In this document: positions 17,524 through 26,555 of the stretch, in pieces
Numbering within the stretch: position 1 is the first letter of the stretch
Layout of the letters: each line of letters opens with the position of its first letter
NCBI RefSeq assembly: GCF_947492405.1
Contig: NZ_CANLMP010000010.1
Span: 109,199 to 173,198, forward strand
DNA: 64,000 nt
Source of the DNA: an uncultured Aquimarina sp.
Lineage (GTDB): Bacteria > Bacteroidota > Bacteroidia > Flavobacteriales > Flavobacteriaceae
Direction: 5' to 3'
Notes under the pieces: generated by a model
Databases searched by the model: none
Seen by the model: the letters and a program-made list of their open reading frames with translations, nothing else
What the model was told of the DNA's origin: nothing
Translations under genes and position numbers: made by a program

Positions 17524-19782
17524 TTAGTCCATGAAGTTTAAGGATACACCATCGATGTATACAGCGTTGTCTATCTGATTTCCATCAATACCGAGAATCA
17601 CTAATTGTATGGTAATATCTTTTGCGCCATTATTTAAGATACGTTGTACAGCATCCGTAGCATTGATTTTATAGTTCCTGGGTTCATGGTGATGTAGTTG
17701 TCTAAAATCAAATTGTCTTGTTTTATCCAGAGGTAAATTACAATGTCCCGGACCTCCGTAACAACTTCCGTGAAACGTAGAGATTTCTTCAACAAAATGA
17801 TCATTACCTTTTGTAGGAGTATCTATGGTAGCATCAGGAGTGTTTAAGAATACTCTAATATTTGCATTTTGTAGATTTCCTCGTTGGACTCTATGAATTT
17901 TAATTTCAGCTTTACGATGAGAATCCAATGTGTTTGTAGAAACTTTGGCAGGTGCACTATTAAATTTTACTAACCCTGTTTTGCTCGATACATCATAAAA
18001 CACAGAATCCCTCATATACGTATATCCTAACTTTTGGATACTCATAGTATCCTGAACTGTCATAGACCAAGGAGCCAAGACGGCATTCATTTCCTGAGGA
18101 GTTCCATTATGCAGTTCCTGCCATCGTGCCCATATCCGGTCAACATTAGAATGATGTGCCCAAAATAGAGGATCGAAAGCTGTAATTCTGTTATCCGTCA
18201 TCCATCCATATACGGGGTTTTCCTTGCTTTGCGGGTCAGCAGTAAGTTTTAGTTTTTGATATATTTTTTTCCATTCATCACTATTATCAGGATACGTGGG
18301 ATTGGTCCCTCCAGAGAAGTTATGCATGCCGTTATGCACTTTTTCTAAGGATCCATAATGATGATCATAGGATGGACCTCCTCCAAAATCACCAAAGTTA
18401 TCTAATGACAGGAGTAAATTAATATCATCTTTTGTTGGATACTGAGATAGTGGTCCCATAGATCCTGGCCAGCGATTCGGAAACCATAATGGGTTCGTTT
18501 CCTTAAGGATATCATATATAGCTCGTATTTTATCAGACCATACCGCTACATTATTAACATTGATGATTTCATAAGGAATTCCGGCAGCTTTTAAGAAACG
18601 TAGTCCAGAGTTATATACAGTACCTTTTTTGACAATTTTTTCTAAGGCAGAAATCTCTTTCTTATTTAATATGGATTTGCCTTCAGAAGTTTTTTGATCT
18701 TTTAGTTTATCTAATCCTATTTTGCTTAGATAACAACCATAGGCTTCTGGCAGCACACCCAGATCATATTCTTTATTGTTAAAAGTGTTTTTATTTTGAT
18801 CAGCGTAATCAGTCCAGGACCAATAAGGTAAGGCAATATTCTTATCGTAATCTTGCAGTTTTTGTTCGAAAAAGTATAAGTATAATCTATGCCATGTAGT
18901 AAACTGTTCCCATCCATGCTGACAAGAATCAGTATGGATTCTTGCCCAATAATCAAAGCTTCTTTCATCTTGCCAATAGTCTGTATATTGAAACATACAG
19001 TTTAGTGCCTCTCTAAAGGTATTTAATTCATCAGCGCTTAGTGAACTTACTTCTTTTCTGACGGTAAGCCCTTTATTATCTCCGTGATCCTGATTGGTTT
19101 TATTGGTAGACACCTGATGCAGTAACTCTCCGGTAGCTAATGCCAGATGATTATTATGAGTAGAGACCTGCACCAGTTTTGATGCGTTTTTTTGCTCCTC
19201 TTCTAAAGTTAAAGGACAATCGGCGTCAATCCAGTTAGCAATGGTTTGAATTTGATCTGCAGAAGCTGTGGCGGCTGCATCCCATAATAGTTTTGGGAAA
19301 ATGCTTCCATCAAAAGGATACTGTCCTTTTAAACCTATAATAATAGCAGATTGATTACTTCGTTTTTGAGTTGGACTACTTCCACCTCCGCCACCAGAAC
19401 CTCCAGAAGGCCAGCAATCACCTATAGATGTTGTAGTAGGGGGTTGCTGTACAGCAGAAACTGCTGGTTGTAATGAGGCAGTATCAGAGGAGTTCTCTTC
19501 TGATCCACAGCATCCATCACCACTTTTAGTAGGTTGTTTGGCAGCAGTTGGTGCCGAAGAGGAACTTTTAGATCCACAACACCCTTCAGATCCTTCATTA
19601 GAATCTGAACCATCCTTCGGAGCAATCAATCGTTGTCCATATAAGGAAGCTGTTATAAAAGTTTCGGGATCTAACCAAAAAGCGTGTAATCCTTGATAAC
19701 TGGGAACCGTTTTTCCTTGTAGTGTATTAAGGATCTCTTTTACCTGTTCATATTGAGAAGTTTTTTTCTTTTTACCAGCCAT
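17524..19782 (-). CDS. Tyrosinase (type-3 copper phenol oxidase)
   Basis: This 752-aa protein has a central tyrosinase domain (about residues 205-560), which oxidises phenols to o-quinones. CuA ligands are probably His283, His289 and His298 (WEQFTTWHRLYLYFFE). A CQH motif (Cys287-His289) matches the Cys-x-His thioether bridge of fungal tyrosinases. CuB ligands are His483 and His487 (HNGMHNFSGG) and the HH pair 543-544 in FDPLFWAHHSNVDR. The C-terminal domain (about 600-752) is beta-rich, as in catechol oxidases. The N-terminus is unusual: two CCGS motifs, a Ser/Thr-rich stretch and a Gly run (about 60-140). It is the first gene of the operon, 15 bases before the LodA homologue. Confidence 0.92.
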   Translation of the reverse strand: MAGKKKKTSQYEQVKEILNTLQGKTVPSYQGLHAFWLDPETFITASLYGQRLIAPKDGSDSNEGSEGCCGSKSSSSAPTAAKQPTKSGDGCCGSEENSSDTASLQPAVSAVQQPPTTTSIGDCWPSGGSGGGGGSSPTQKRSNQSAIIIGLKGQYPFDGSIFPKLLWDAAATASADQIQTIANWIDADCPLTLEEEQKNASKLVQVSTHNNHLALATGELLHQVSTNKTNQDHGDNKGLTVRKEVSSLSADELNTFREALNCMFQYTDYWQDERSFDYWARIHTDSCQHGWEQFTTWHRLYLYFFEQKLQDYDKNIALPYWSWTDYADQNKNTFNNKEYDLGVLPEAYGCYLSKIGLDKLKDQKTSEGKSILNKKEISALEKIVKKGTVYNSGLRFLKAAGIPYEIINVNNVAVWSDKIRAIYDILKETNPLWFPNRWPGSMGPLSQYPTKDDINLLLSLDNFGDFGGGPSYDHHYGSLEKVHNGMHNFSGGTNPTYPDNSDEWKKIYQKLKLTADPQSKENPVYGWMTDNRITAFDPLFWAHHSNVDRIWARWQELHNGTPQEMNAVLAPWSMTVQDTMSIQKLGYTYMRDSVFYDVSSKTGLVKFNSAPAKVSTNTLDSHRKAEIKIHRVQRGNLQNANIRVFLNTPDATIDTPTKGNDHFVEEISTFHGSCYGGPGHCNLPLDKTRQFDFRQLHHHEPRNYKINATDAVQRILNNGAKDITIQLVILGIDGNQIDNAVYIDGVSLNFMD

Positions 19783-20038
19783 AATTGTGTGTTGTATTTT
19801 TAGTTAAGCCATGCTTCTCAAAGTTAGGAACAAGAGGGAAAATTTGGTATAGGTATAAATACCTGTTTTCTTATTTGTTACCTGTTTTTAGATGGTTAAG
19901 CGATTTTATTAAAAAAATAAAATTGCTTGTTTGGGATTCAAAAAACAGGGGTTTATACGCTTTTTTTCTTTGAAATAATAATAGAACTTTGGGGAAATCC
20001 CCGGCTTAGAATTCACAACTTTTAAAATACTAAACAAC
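19783..20038. promoter_or_regulatory. Divergent promoter region of the two oxidase operons
   Basis: This 256-base AT-rich region separates the tyrosinase and amine oxidase operons. It contains an inverted repeat AGGTAT-AA-ATACCT at 19851-19864, with a further half-site-like TACCTG at 19879-19884, and a second inverted repeat GGGGAAATCCCC at 19991-20002. Either could be an operator shared by both operons. No clear -33/-7 pair is assigned. Confidence 0.5.
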
Positions 20039-21874
20039 ATGGCTATCTTAACATTTAATGAAATTTCAGATCATGATGATGTGGATATTGCGATTATCGG
20101 AGCAGGTATTTCTGGTCTATATTGCGCATATCGATTGATCAATAATCCTGCCTACTCAGGAAAAAAAATTAGCATATACGAACGTCTTAATCGAACAGGA
20201 GGGCGATTACAATCAGATTTAATTCCGATTCGGGGAAATCATAAAGTTTCTGATGAAAACGGAATCCGTAATTTTTACGATCAGGTACAGATTGATTGGG
20301 TGAAGGAAGAACAAGGAGGGATGCGTTTCAATTATAATATGGAAGAGCTAATGACCCTTAATGGCGCACTGAATATATGTGATGAGATTGTGCCTTTCCC
20401 GATGTCAAGTACAGATGATACCAATAGATTTTGTATCAGAGGGCATAGTTTTTCATTAGCAGAAGCGAATGCAGGAGGCAATATGATATGGAGTCAATTG
20501 TATGATTTAAATCCGGAAGAAATAGGATTGAGTCCTGTGCAGATTGTAACGAATGCCTACAATAGGATTCTGGAAGCAAATGATATTATTTTAGATGAAG
20601 ATCAAACACCAGAATATTGGCAAAAATTCAGATTGCATTTTAAATGGAAAGGAATTCCTATGAATGAATGGCAATTATGGGGATTGCTACGGGATATGGG
20701 ATATTCTGAAGAATGTATAGAAATGCTCACTAATACTATTGGATTTGCAGGGCCTTTTAAATCATTACCCAATGCAGGAGATGCCTGGCAAATTTTGGCA
20801 GATTTCCCAAAAGATCCAACATATTACACTTTTAAATATGGATTTAGTACGCTTCCTGATGCTATTAAAAAAGAATTGGAAGGAAAAGTAGATATTTATC
20901 TCAGTACCAATATAGATAGTATAAGAGGAGAAGAAAATGATTTTACCATAGATCTTACGGAAGCTCCGGAAGGGCAAAACTCGAGACCAAATATTCCTTG
21001 TGGAGAACACAAAAAGGTAAAAGCTAAACAAATAATATCTGCCATTGCAGCAACTGGATTTAAATCTCTTTTTGTGAAATCTCCTGCGCTTTACTCAACT
21101 AATAAGGAGCATGATGGTATGAGATTGTGGGAAAGTATTAACGGGGTTTTAGGGATGAATTTGATGAAGATTAATTTCTATTTCAGAGAGGCTTGGTGGT
21201 ACAATGGTTCTACAGGAAGACCTAATATAGAATTCGGACCTAATTTTACAGACCTACCCATTAATTCTATATACCCGTTCTATTCTGTTGAGGATCTGGA
21301 TGTAGATCACAAAAAAGGAACCGTCTCCATTATTAGTGGAGAAGAACCCGCGGCATTGACTTTATACTGCGATTTTAATAATACGAATTTCTGGAAAGGG
21401 TTACAAAATGTGGGGCCAAAATTCACTTCACCATTACAGGAAATGTATAATGAGATGAAATCACAAACAGTTTTCCCGGCTTCACAGGCAGTAGTAGCAG
21501 AAGCAAGAAAACAAATGGGGCTGTTATTTGGTGTTACCAATATACCGGAGCCTATTTTTACCAGTTATCGTTTGTGGAATGGAGAAGATGATTTCGAACA
21601 TGCATATCACCAATGGCAATTGAATGTAAACGATAAAGAAACGATCGAATATCTTTCGAATCCTTTACCCGGATTTTATATGTGTAACGAAGCTATTTCG
21701 GATATGCAAGGCTGGGTAAATGGATCTTTACGATCTTCTGATTTAGCACTGGGTAAAATATCTAAAGGAGCAATACAACCTATGGACAACGCTCCTTGTA
21801 AAAGTCAGGTTGAAACAAACGATGAAACCACAGGAAAAACTTCTTTACGAGTTTCCAGAGGGCATTGGGGTTAA
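20039..21874 (+). CDS. Flavin-dependent amine oxidase
   Basis: This 611-aa protein is of the flavin monoamine/L-amino-acid oxidase superfamily. An N-terminal FAD-binding motif IAIIGAGISGLYCAYRL (Gly21-Gly26) with Glu48 is followed by the typical NRTGGRL (51-57). A C-terminal FAD motif GFYMCNEAISDMQGWVNGSL closes the domain. Such enzymes oxidise amino acids or amines to imines with release of H2O2. Relatives (VioA, RebO) supply imines to VioB/RebD-type proteins, and a VioB-like ferritin-fold protein is encoded four genes later. There is no signal peptide. It is the first gene of the plus-strand operon; the substrate is unknown. Confidence 0.85.
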   Translation: MAILTFNEISDHDDVDIAIIGAGISGLYCAYRLINNPAYSGKKISIYERLNRTGGRLQSDLIPIRGNHKVSDENGIRNFYDQVQIDWVKEEQGGMRFNYNMEELMTLNGALNICDEIVPFPMSSTDDTNRFCIRGHSFSLAEANAGGNMIWSQLYDLNPEEIGLSPVQIVTNAYNRILEANDIILDEDQTPEYWQKFRLHFKWKGIPMNEWQLWGLLRDMGYSEECIEMLTNTIGFAGPFKSLPNAGDAWQILADFPKDPTYYTFKYGFSTLPDAIKKELEGKVDIYLSTNIDSIRGEENDFTIDLTEAPEGQNSRPNIPCGEHKKVKAKQIISAIAATGFKSLFVKSPALYSTNKEHDGMRLWESINGVLGMNLMKINFYFREAWWYNGSTGRPNIEFGPNFTDLPINSIYPFYSVEDLDVDHKKGTVSIISGEEPAALTLYCDFNNTNFWKGLQNVGPKFTSPLQEMYNEMKSQTVFPASQAVVAEARKQMGLLFGVTNIPEPIFTSYRLWNGEDDFEHAYHQWQLNVNDKETIEYLSNPLPGFYMCNEAISDMQGWVNGSLRSSDLALGKISKGAIQPMDNAPCKSQVETNDETTGKTSLRVSRGHWG

Positions 21875-21928
21875 TCATTCATAAACATATTCAAGCAAAT
21901 TTTATTCTAACTTTTAAAACGTATTATC

Positions 21929-22936
21929 ATGTCAGAAAAAAGCACAGCAACAGCATCATCGGTAACACCTCCTGTTTTCCCTGATACACTCATTAATGAA
22001 CCAACACAAACCAATCCAGCTCCTAATATTGATGGTCTTGGGCCACTTAGCAATCTAATAGGTACCTGGACAAATCAAAATTTAGGATCATCTGGTAGTG
22101 GAGGAACAGCATCACCATATTCTTATAATATCATGCCATTACCTGTAGCGTCAGTACCGGAAAAGTATATTCTTAAGAATTTCAAATATTATGAGGAAAT
22201 CACATTTTCTCCAATTAACGGAAATGCTCCCAATAGAGGAGGTGATTACAATCAAAATGCAAATGTTATTTTTTATGAACAAAGAATTTATTTTGCGGAT
22301 GGACCGGATAAGGATAAACTTGTTCATGCAGAAAATGGCTCATGGTTGTTTTTGGTAACAGGAACAGAAGCTCAAGGACCTTATGGAACGACACCAGTTG
22401 TACCTCATGATGGACCTATTCCAGAGCAATCTGTATTGACGAATGTGGCGAAACAAATTTCTGTACCTCATGGGAACTCTATTTTAGCGCAAGGAGGTAT
22501 AAAAGGATACCCTAACTCCTATTTGAATAATGGTCCTTTAAGTATAAGTGCGTATTCCGGAGATGTAATCCCTTCAGGTATTAATACAACTCCTTATACA
22601 ACAGAAAGTGTGGGAAATCCTTTTCCTGCTCTAAACGATAATCCTAACCAACCATTACAGGATGGAGTTGCGGCTAATCCTTGTGTTCAATATATTCAAT
22701 GGGCAGTAGATACTGAAAATCCTGCAGCAAAAGGTTCGGTAACTAACATTCCATTCGAAAAACAAAAGGCAAATGTAGTAGATTATAGTGCGAACTATTG
22801 GTTACAGGCATTTACACAAGGAGGAGAATTTACACAATTATCATATAATCAAACGATTTTGATGAATATTCCGATTAATGGAACTATCGTAAAGTTTCCA
22901 CATATCACTTGTAATACGTTGACGAAAAAACAATAA
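21929..22936 (+). CDS. Lipocalin/nitrobindin-like protein
   Basis: This 335-aa protein has no signal peptide. After a Thr/Pro-rich leader (about 1-35), the segment GLGPLSNLIGTWTNQNLG resembles the opening of nitrobindin/lipocalin-like haem-binding barrels, and the rest shows many short beta strands. The match is to the motif only, so the fold is an inference and haem binding is not shown. It lies 54 bases after the amine oxidase gene, and a terminator-like hairpin follows it. The 147-aa protein of the opposite operon has a similar GVW opening. Confidence 0.55.
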   Translation: MSEKSTATASSVTPPVFPDTLINEPTQTNPAPNIDGLGPLSNLIGTWTNQNLGSSGSGGTASPYSYNIMPLPVASVPEKYILKNFKYYEEITFSPINGNAPNRGGDYNQNANVIFYEQRIYFADGPDKDKLVHAENGSWLFLVTGTEAQGPYGTTPVVPHDGPIPEQSVLTNVAKQISVPHGNSILAQGGIKGYPNSYLNNGPLSISAYSGDVIPSGINTTPYTTESVGNPFPALNDNPNQPLQDGVAANPCVQYIQWAVDTENPAAKGSVTNIPFEKQKANVVDYSANYWLQAFTQGGEFTQLSYNQTILMNIPINGTIVKFPHITCNTLTKKQ

Positions 22937-22949
22937 AGATTATTTCATG

Positions 22950-22992
22950 CCATGTATCGCTGTCTTTAAACTAAAGCGATACATGGTTTTTT
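22950..22992 (+). terminator. Terminator-like hairpin within the oxidase operon
   Basis: A perfect 12-bp inverted repeat (arms 22950-22961 and 22975-22986) with a 13-base loop is followed by six T residues. It lies 13 bases after the lipocalin-like gene and may end or attenuate transcription before the dehydrogenase genes. Confidence 0.8.
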
Positions 22993-23022
22993 GACACACA
23001 ATTCATATAACTCATCATACCT

Positions 23023-23463
23023 ATGAAAATAACAGTATCAGAAAGACTGGATTGGTTCGAGAAATTAAGTGTGATTCTTACAGGATTTTCACGAAGTGAA
23101 CTTCTGGGAACAGGGCTTATAGAAATATATCTTGATACCATTGATCAACACCTTGGAGAAGACCACGTCAATACTTTATTAGATTCATTTAGAAAGATCA
23201 ATATTCAGGATGAAGAAGATCTAACAGCTGAAGAATCTAGGAATATACAAGAATTAGTAGAAAGTAAAAGCAATGAATCCATAACGAAATTGGTTATTCT
23301 GTTATGGTATACCGGACAATGGTATGGGAAGAACAGTTATATTGTTTCTTCTCAATCTTATCTGGAAGGTCTGGTATGGAAAGCTATAGGAGCACATCCT
23401 ATGGGAGGAAAACAACCGGGATATGGAACCTGGGGATTTCCACCACTTACCTTTTCTTCTTAA
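23023..23463 (+). CDS. Dehydrogenase small subunit (FAD-SLDH type)
   Basis: This 146-aa protein matches the small subunit of membrane or periplasmic FAD-dependent sugar dehydrogenases (sorbitol/glucose dehydrogenase family). Recognisable parts are LSVILTGFSRSELLGTG, LVILLWYTGQW, and the C-terminal AIGAHPMGGKQPGYGTWGFPP. The partner GMC oxidoreductase follows after 31 bases. Known small subunits usually carry a Tat signal and act as chaperone and export escort. This one begins directly with the folded domain, so the complex is probably cytoplasmic. Confidence 0.8.
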   Translation: MKITVSERLDWFEKLSVILTGFSRSELLGTGLIEIYLDTIDQHLGEDHVNTLLDSFRKINIQDEEDLTAEESRNIQELVESKSNESITKLVILLWYTGQWYGKNSYIVSSQSYLEGLVWKAIGAHPMGGKQPGYGTWGFPPLTFSS

Positions 23464-23494
23464 TCACTATCAAACGTTATTAATCTATTGAATT

Positions 23495-25315
23495 ATGAGT
23501 ACAGAAAACACATACGATGTAGTGATTGTTGGGGCTGGTATAACTGGAGCAATTGTTGCAAATCAACTGGCAGAAAAAGGTCATAAAGTATTAATCTTGG
23601 AAGCAGGAGTACAAAAGAGCTTTGATTTTGAGAGTTATCGAGCCTATTTACATCATTACTATCAGAATACGATTAAAATTCCTAATTCCCCATACCCTCA
23701 GAACCCAAATGCTCCTCAGCCTTTGGTAACGGATGTAGGTGATATCGAAGATGGAATCCAACAATTTAATAAAGACGGATATTTTAGACAATATGGACCG
23801 GCGCCTTTTCAGAGTACCTATACCAGGGCAAAAGGAGGAACTACATTACACTGGTTAGGTACCTGTCTAAGGATGCTTCCAAGTGATTTTAAAGAAAAAG
23901 ATTTATACGATTCCGGAAAAAACTGGCCAATCAATTATTATGATCTAATGCCATATTATCGAATGGCGGAACGTGAAATAGGTGTTTCTGCAGATGTAGA
24001 GGAACAAGCTTTTTTTGGAATTGAATTCGAAGAAAATTATGTATACCCAATGACTAAGATTCCGCAGAGTCATTTGGATAAAAAATTAACAGAATGGACA
24101 AAAGGGGCAACTTTTGACTATGAAGGAAAAACATATCCCTATAAAGTTGTAAGTACTCCACAAGGAAGAAATAGTAATCCGAATCCTAACTATAACAATG
24201 GTGAGGGATATCAACCTGTAGGAGCAGTCGGAAATCCTGATTTAGGTCAGCGATGTGAAGGGAATTCTGCCTGTGTACCGATTTGCCCTGTTCAGGCAAA
24301 ATATAATGCACTAAAAACACTGAAGAAAGCTGTAGATAAAGGCGTAGTGATCTATTCTCAATGTGTAGCTTCAGAGATATTATATGATGAAGATTCTGGA
24401 GAAATTACCGGAATCAAGTATAAGGAATATGAAGATTTTGATAGTCTTACAGATACCAGTAAACCTTGTAACTACATTGAAAAGGTAATTACGGCTAAGC
24501 GATATGTCCTGGCGGCCCATGCGGTTGAGAATGCAAAACTGATGTTAGCTTCAGGATTCAAAAATAAAAATATCGGTCAAAATTTAATGGATCATCCTGT
24601 TTTGTTGACTTGGGGATTGGCACCAGAAGCTATAGGCGCTTTTAGAGGACCAGGATCTACATCAGGAATTCCGAGTCTTAGAGATGGAACGTTTAGAAAA
24701 GATCGTTCGGCATTTAGAATTGAGATTGGTAATTGGGGATGGAACTGGCCTGCTGGTTCTCCAACAACCGAATTACAAGAAGGGCTCTCTAAACAACTAT
24801 TTGGAAAAGAACTACGCGCATTTCTGCTAGATACAGTCCAAAAAGAATTTCGTTTAGGTTTTTTAATAGAACAACAAGCACTCTCTAACAACAGTGTTAC
24901 CATTGATGATCGTTATCGAGATGAATTGGGGAATTACAGACCTATCATAAACTATAATATCACGGATCACGAGAAAGAAGGCATGTTGGCAGCCAAAGAA
25001 TTTTCTAAACAGTTTTTTGATGCACTAAGCGGTACTGATAAAACCCAATATAGCCCTGATAAGGGAGGTTTTATTTTGTATAAAGGAGAAGAACTATGGT
25101 GGCAGGGAGCTGGTCATTTGGCAGGAACTCATATTATGGGGACTGATAAAGAAAATTCTGTTGTGGATAAGTATCAGCGATGTCATGAACACAAGAATTT
25201 GTTTCTGGTAGGCTGTGGAAATATGCCTACGATGGGAACATCTAATCCTACTTTAACGATTGCTGCACTTTCGTTTTGGGCGGCTGAGAATATTAGTAAA
25301 GATCTGAATTCATAA
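23495..25315 (+). CDS. GMC oxidoreductase with Fe-S motif (dehydrogenase large subunit)
   Basis: This 606-aa flavoenzyme is of the glucose-methanol-choline family. The FAD site is VVIVGAGITGAIVANQL (Gly13-Gly18) with Glu36; RAKGGTTLHW is the second motif; GTHIMGTD and MGTSNPTLTIAAL carry the expected catalytic His and Asn. Cysteines 254, 260 and 264 form CX5CX3C (RCEGNSACVPIC), the spacing of the 3Fe-4S ligands in bacterial FAD-glucose dehydrogenase. Together with the small subunit gene upstream, this indicates an electron-transferring dehydrogenase rather than a simple oxidase. No cytochrome subunit is encoded here. The substrate is unknown. Confidence 0.88.
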   Translation: MSTENTYDVVIVGAGITGAIVANQLAEKGHKVLILEAGVQKSFDFESYRAYLHHYYQNTIKIPNSPYPQNPNAPQPLVTDVGDIEDGIQQFNKDGYFRQYGPAPFQSTYTRAKGGTTLHWLGTCLRMLPSDFKEKDLYDSGKNWPINYYDLMPYYRMAEREIGVSADVEEQAFFGIEFEENYVYPMTKIPQSHLDKKLTEWTKGATFDYEGKTYPYKVVSTPQGRNSNPNPNYNNGEGYQPVGAVGNPDLGQRCEGNSACVPICPVQAKYNALKTLKKAVDKGVVIYSQCVASEILYDEDSGEITGIKYKEYEDFDSLTDTSKPCNYIEKVITAKRYVLAAHAVENAKLMLASGFKNKNIGQNLMDHPVLLTWGLAPEAIGAFRGPGSTSGIPSLRDGTFRKDRSAFRIEIGNWGWNWPAGSPTTELQEGLSKQLFGKELRAFLLDTVQKEFRLGFLIEQQALSNNSVTIDDRYRDELGNYRPIINYNITDHEKEGMLAAKEFSKQFFDALSGTDKTQYSPDKGGFILYKGEELWWQGAGHLAGTHIMGTDKENSVVDKYQRCHEHKNLFLVGCGNMPTMGTSNPTLTIAALSFWAAENISKDLNS

Positions 25316-25328
25316 AAAAAATAAACCC

Positions 25329-26429
25329 ATGCTCGATACATATAAAGAAGAATTGTTTAAGAATTTGCAAACAGCAATAGAACTGGAACACTCAACGATA
25401 CCGCCTTATTTGGCAGCTTTTTTTACTATTGATCAGGATACCAATCCATTTTCATGGCAAGCGGTTAGAAGCGTAGTAATGGAAGAAATGTTACATATGA
25501 CCTTAGCTTGTAACATATTAAATGCCGTAGGAGGAAAACCGTACATTGATAATCCAAAGTTTATTCCGGAATATCCTGCTAAGTTTAATTTTGCAGATCG
25601 CAAGTTTGATGTAGGGTTAATAAAGTTTTCGAAATCGTCTATAGAAACGTTTATGGAAATAGAAAAACCTTCAGAAACCAGATTGAGAGTTAAAGGAGAA
25701 GATCTAAAAGGATTGTTACATCCCATTGATCTGGATGAAAGTACGATTGGAGAATTCTATGAAACGGTAAAAGAACAATTTACAATGTTGGTAAAAGAAT
25801 ATGGAGAGGAATCTGTATTTAATGGAGATCAAAGTTTACAAATCACTTCAAAAGACTATTATGGAGGTGGAGGTGAAGTTATTGAGGTTCATAATCTGGA
25901 AACTGCATTATTTGCTATTGATATTATTGTAGATCAGGGAGAAGGAGCTCCAGGATCTATTTATGATGGAGATGAGACCTATTTTGGTCAGGATCAAGAA
26001 GTAGCACATTATTTTAGGTTCAAAGAAATCCATGTGGAACGAAGATATCAGGAAGGAGATTTGCCCACTGAGGAACCAACAGGAGCAAGTGTTCCTGTGA
26101 ACTGGGAAGCGGTAAAAGATATGATTGAGAATCCTAAAGCCAATCATTTTCCTGAAGGGTCACCTGCACGAATCAAAGCAGATGAGTTCAATCAATTATA
26201 CTCTCATTTTTTACGGTTACTTCATCTTACTTTTAATGGTCAGTCGGATCTTATTGTAAAAGCTGTAGGGATGATGTATCAGATGAAATATGTAGCTGCG
26301 GAATTGTTAAATATCCAGATACCAGATAACAAAGAAGGAAAAGTAGCTGGTCCACCTTTTGAATATATTCCTATTGAACAAAGGAAGGTGTATGCATGGC
26401 TGTTGCCCGAACTTGCTTCAGAAATATAA
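25329..26429 (+). CDS. VioB-type ferritin-like protein
   Basis: This 366-aa protein begins with a ferritin-like four-helix domain (about 1-200). The helix ELEHSTIPPYLAAFF (Glu20, His21) and MEEMLHMTLACNILNAVGG (Glu53, His56) give an E...ExxH di-metal pattern. This matches the domain found in VioB/RebD (iminophenyl-pyruvate dimer synthase), here as a stand-alone protein rather than part of a 1000-aa enzyme. Encoded with a VioA/RebO-type amine oxidase, it may couple or transform the imine product. It begins 13 bases after the GMC gene and ends the operon at a terminator. Confidence 0.78.
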   Translation: MLDTYKEELFKNLQTAIELEHSTIPPYLAAFFTIDQDTNPFSWQAVRSVVMEEMLHMTLACNILNAVGGKPYIDNPKFIPEYPAKFNFADRKFDVGLIKFSKSSIETFMEIEKPSETRLRVKGEDLKGLLHPIDLDESTIGEFYETVKEQFTMLVKEYGEESVFNGDQSLQITSKDYYGGGGEVIEVHNLETALFAIDIIVDQGEGAPGSIYDGDETYFGQDQEVAHYFRFKEIHVERRYQEGDLPTEEPTGASVPVNWEAVKDMIENPKANHFPEGSPARIKADEFNQLYSHFLRLLHLTFNGQSDLIVKAVGMMYQMKYVAAELLNIQIPDNKEGKVAGPPFEYIPIEQRKVYAWLLPELASEI

Positions 26430-26442
26430 TGATCAAAAACAT

Positions 26443-26471
26443 AAAAAAAACCGTATTACACGGTTTTTTTT
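26443..26471 (+). terminator. Terminator of the plus-strand oxidase operon
   Basis: An A-run, CCGT, a 5-base loop, ACGG and a T-run form a 12-bp stem (26443-26454 with 26460-26471). The symmetry would let it also serve the convergent LysR gene. Confidence 0.85.
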
Positions 26472-26555
26472 ATATGTTATTATTTTAGATAAGGTTTTCG
26501 ATTTTAGATTTAACCATTATACAATGATTAGGCTCAAAGTTTACTAATATTCTTT

